From NCBI RefSeq assembly GCF_001653795.1, contig NZ_CP011514.1, positions 5,142,727 through 5,206,726 on the forward strand: DNA of 64,000 nt, read 5' to 3'. This document shows, one piece after another, positions 62,772-64,000 of this stretch. The notes beneath the pieces are model-generated. The model was not told the origin of the DNA and did not search any database. It saw only the letters and a program-made list of their open reading frames with translations. The stretch is from Mitsuaria sp. 7. GTDB taxonomy: Bacteria > Pseudomonadota > Gammaproteobacteria > Burkholderiales > Burkholderiaceae_C. Both the position numbers and the translations under genes were made by a program. Every line of letters starts with the position of its first letter. The first letter of the stretch is position 1.

Positions 62772-63797
62772 TCAGCGCACCGCGCTGATCTGGTCGAAGA
62801 CGCCGCCGTCGTCGAAGTGGGTCTTCTGCGCATTGCGCCAGCCGCCGAAGACCTCGTCGATGGTCACCAGCTTCACCGGGGCGAAGGTCTTGGCGTACTT
62901 CGCGGCGATCTTGGGGTCACGCGGGCGGTAGTAGTTCTTGGCCGCGATCTCCTGGCCTTCCGGCGAGTACAGGTACTCCAGATAGGCCTGGGCGACCTTG
63001 CGCGTGCCCTTCTTGTCGACGGTCTTGTCGACCACCGACACCGGCGGCTCGGCCAGGATGGACAGGCTGGGCGTGACGATCTCGAACTTGTCCGGACCCA
63101 GTTCCTTCACCGCCAGGTAGGCCTCGTTCTCCCAGGCGATCAGCACGTCGCCGATGCCGCGTTCGACGAAGGTCGTCGTGGAGCCGCGCGCACCGGAGTC
63201 CAGCACCTTGGTGTTGGCGTAGATGCGCTTGACGAAGCCCTTGGCCGAGTCGGCGTTGCCGCCCGGCTGCTTCAGCGAATACGCCCACGCGGCCAGGTAG
63301 TTCCAGCGCGCGCCGCCCGAGGTCTTCGGGTTCGGCGTGATCACGTCGATGCCGCTGCGGGCCAGGTCCGGCCAGTCGTTGATGTGCTTGGGGTTGCCCT
63401 TGCGCACCAGGAACACGATGGTCGAGGTGTAGGGCGAGGCATTGCTCGGCAGACGCTTCTGCCAGTCGGCCGGCACCAGCTTGCCGTGGTCGTGCAGCGC
63501 GTCGATGTCGTAGGCCAGCGCCAGCGTGACGACGTCCGCATCCAGGCCGTCGATCACCGAGCGCGCCTGCTTGCCCGAGCCGCCGTGCGAGTTCTTCACC
63601 GTGACGGTCTCGCCGGTCTTGGCCTTCCAGTACTTCGCGAACGCGGCGTTGTAGTCCTGGTAGAGCTCGCGGGTCGGGTCGTACGACACGTTGAGCAGCG
63701 TGACCGAGCCCTGCGCATGGGCCAGGGGCATCAGCGCGGCACCGCTCAGCAGGGCGGCGGTGGCGAGCAGCGAGACAGTGCGACGAAGTGAGTTCAC
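62772..63797 (-). CDS. sbp: sulfate/thiosulfate ABC transporter periplasmic binding protein
   Basis: A 341-residue protein. GTG 63797 is chosen because it starts the signal peptide ([19 protein letters not shown], cleaved near AHAQGS). The mature protein has the sulfate-binding family motifs [34 protein letters not shown] and [14 protein letters not shown]. CysP and Sbp cannot be told apart safely. No cysTWA genes are present in the window; they could lie beyond the edge. A terminator follows it. Confidence 0.92.
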   Translation of the reverse strand: MNSLRRTVSLLATAALLSGAALMPLAHAQGSVTLLNVSYDPTRELYQDYNAAFAKYWKAKTGETVTVKNSHGGSGKQARSVIDGLDADVVTLALAYDIDALHDHGKLVPADWQKRLPSNASPYTSTIVFLVRKGNPKHINDWPDLARSGIDVITPNPKTSGGARWNYLAAWAYSLKQPGGNADSAKGFVKRIYANTKVLDSGARGSTTTFVERGIGDVLIAWENEAYLAVKELGPDKFEIVTPSLSILAEPPVSVVDKTVDKKGTRKVAQAYLEYLYSPEGQEIAAKNYYRPRDPKIAAKYAKTFAPVKLVTIDEVFGGWRNAQKTHFDDGGVFDQISAVR

Positions 63798-63904
63798 GGG
63801 ATTCTTCTCATCACGGGGGGTGGAGGGGAGCGCCCAATGTAGGCAAGCGAACATTCAAAGGGAACGAAGAAGATCTGCTTTGCTTTGCACCGTTCCCGGA
63901 AAAA

Positions 63905-63931
63905 GGGCCGCCCCCTCGTGAGGAGCGGCCC
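63905..63931 (-). terminator. Rho-independent terminator for a leftward gene beyond the window edge
   Basis: GGGCCGC/GCGGCCC stem, followed on the reverse strand by five T. It fits the end of the partial leftward gene at the window edge. Confidence 0.7.
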
Positions 63932-63976
63932 GCAAGCCGGGCGGATCGCCGCGGCAGTCGGAACGGGTCGGCAGCC

Positions 63977-64000
63977 TCAGGCGCCGAAGCGGTGCTCCAG
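63977..64000 (-). CDS. possible 3' end of a leftward gene (partial)
   Basis: On the reverse strand the last bases read Leu-Glu-His-Arg-Phe-Gly-Ala then TGA. A terminator lies 45 bp downstream. Too little is present to identify the gene, and coding status rests mainly on the terminator. Confidence 0.35.
   Translation of the reverse strand: MEHRFGA

Overview
This is a GC-rich bacterial chromosome segment, most likely from a betaproteobacterium of the order Burkholderiales (Roseateles/Mitsuaria/Rubrivivax-like; an inference, no rRNA is present). The gene set fits: mnmG-rsmG-parA with a nearby parB, a short type-2 ArgC, a QueE with the CX14CX2C radical-SAM motif, a Bug-type periplasmic receptor, a GFA protein, a MaoC hydratase, and a PrkA-YeaH-SpoVR operon. 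There is no rRNA, tRNA, CRISPR array or insertion sequence that I can recognise. The mnmG/rsmG/parA/parB genes, two parS sites and clustered DnaA-box sequences suggest the window lies close to the replication origin.

Layout. 0-15 kb: proline catabolism (partial putA with a divergent Lrp-type regulator), a PAS-GGDEF-EAL c-di-GMP protein, 2,4-dienoyl-CoA reductase, a DUF4397 lipoprotein, a PD-(D/E)XK-like protein, a GFA protein, a periplasmic thioredoxin-fold protein and a GST. 15-19 kb: a MaoC hydratase, then a tightly coupled operon of a secreted alpha/beta hydrolase with a NatAB-type ABC exporter. 19.6-24.3 kb: a LuxR-type regulator, lux-box-like sites, a 61-residue double-glycine peptide, an HlyD/CvaA adaptor and a C39-peptidase ABC exporter. 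I read this as a quorum-sensing-controlled peptide (microcin or pheromone) export system, and it is the most interesting locus here. 24-26.4 kb: an orphan TctC/Bug receptor and two small proteins. 26.5-34 kb: mnmG, rsmG, parA, a GNAT gene, an opposite-strand argC-GNAT pair, a small hydrolase and parB; parS sites lie inside mnmG and rsmG. 34-39 kb: prkA-yeaH-spoVR stress operon. 39-46.8 kb: a D-lactate/glycolate-type FAD dehydrogenase, a cobalamin adenosyltransferase, a WYL regulator divergent from an HNH-like protein, a GNAT-AbrB-PIN toxin-antitoxin operon, and an exonuclease with a MazG-like pyrophosphohydrolase.

46.8-49.3 kb: two homologous, gene-free, origin-like modules, each with an AT-rich stretch, a TTAGTAG element and a TGTGGACAA DnaA-type box. 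They bracket queE and an unusual triple-domain queD. Genes to the left of this point (44-49 kb) run leftward and most genes to the right (49.3-61.6 kb) run rightward, as expected near an origin. A HigBA-type toxin-antitoxin pair abuts the right module. 50-64 kb: an S1/P1 nuclease, a molbindin, a second RBBP9-like hydrolase, an SRPBCC protein, a DsbD/ScsB-like reductase with a redoxin, a 1,813-residue pseudokinase-AAA-GAF-PAS-GGDEF signalling protein, a TIGR02285-like periplasmic protein and a sulfate-binding protein.
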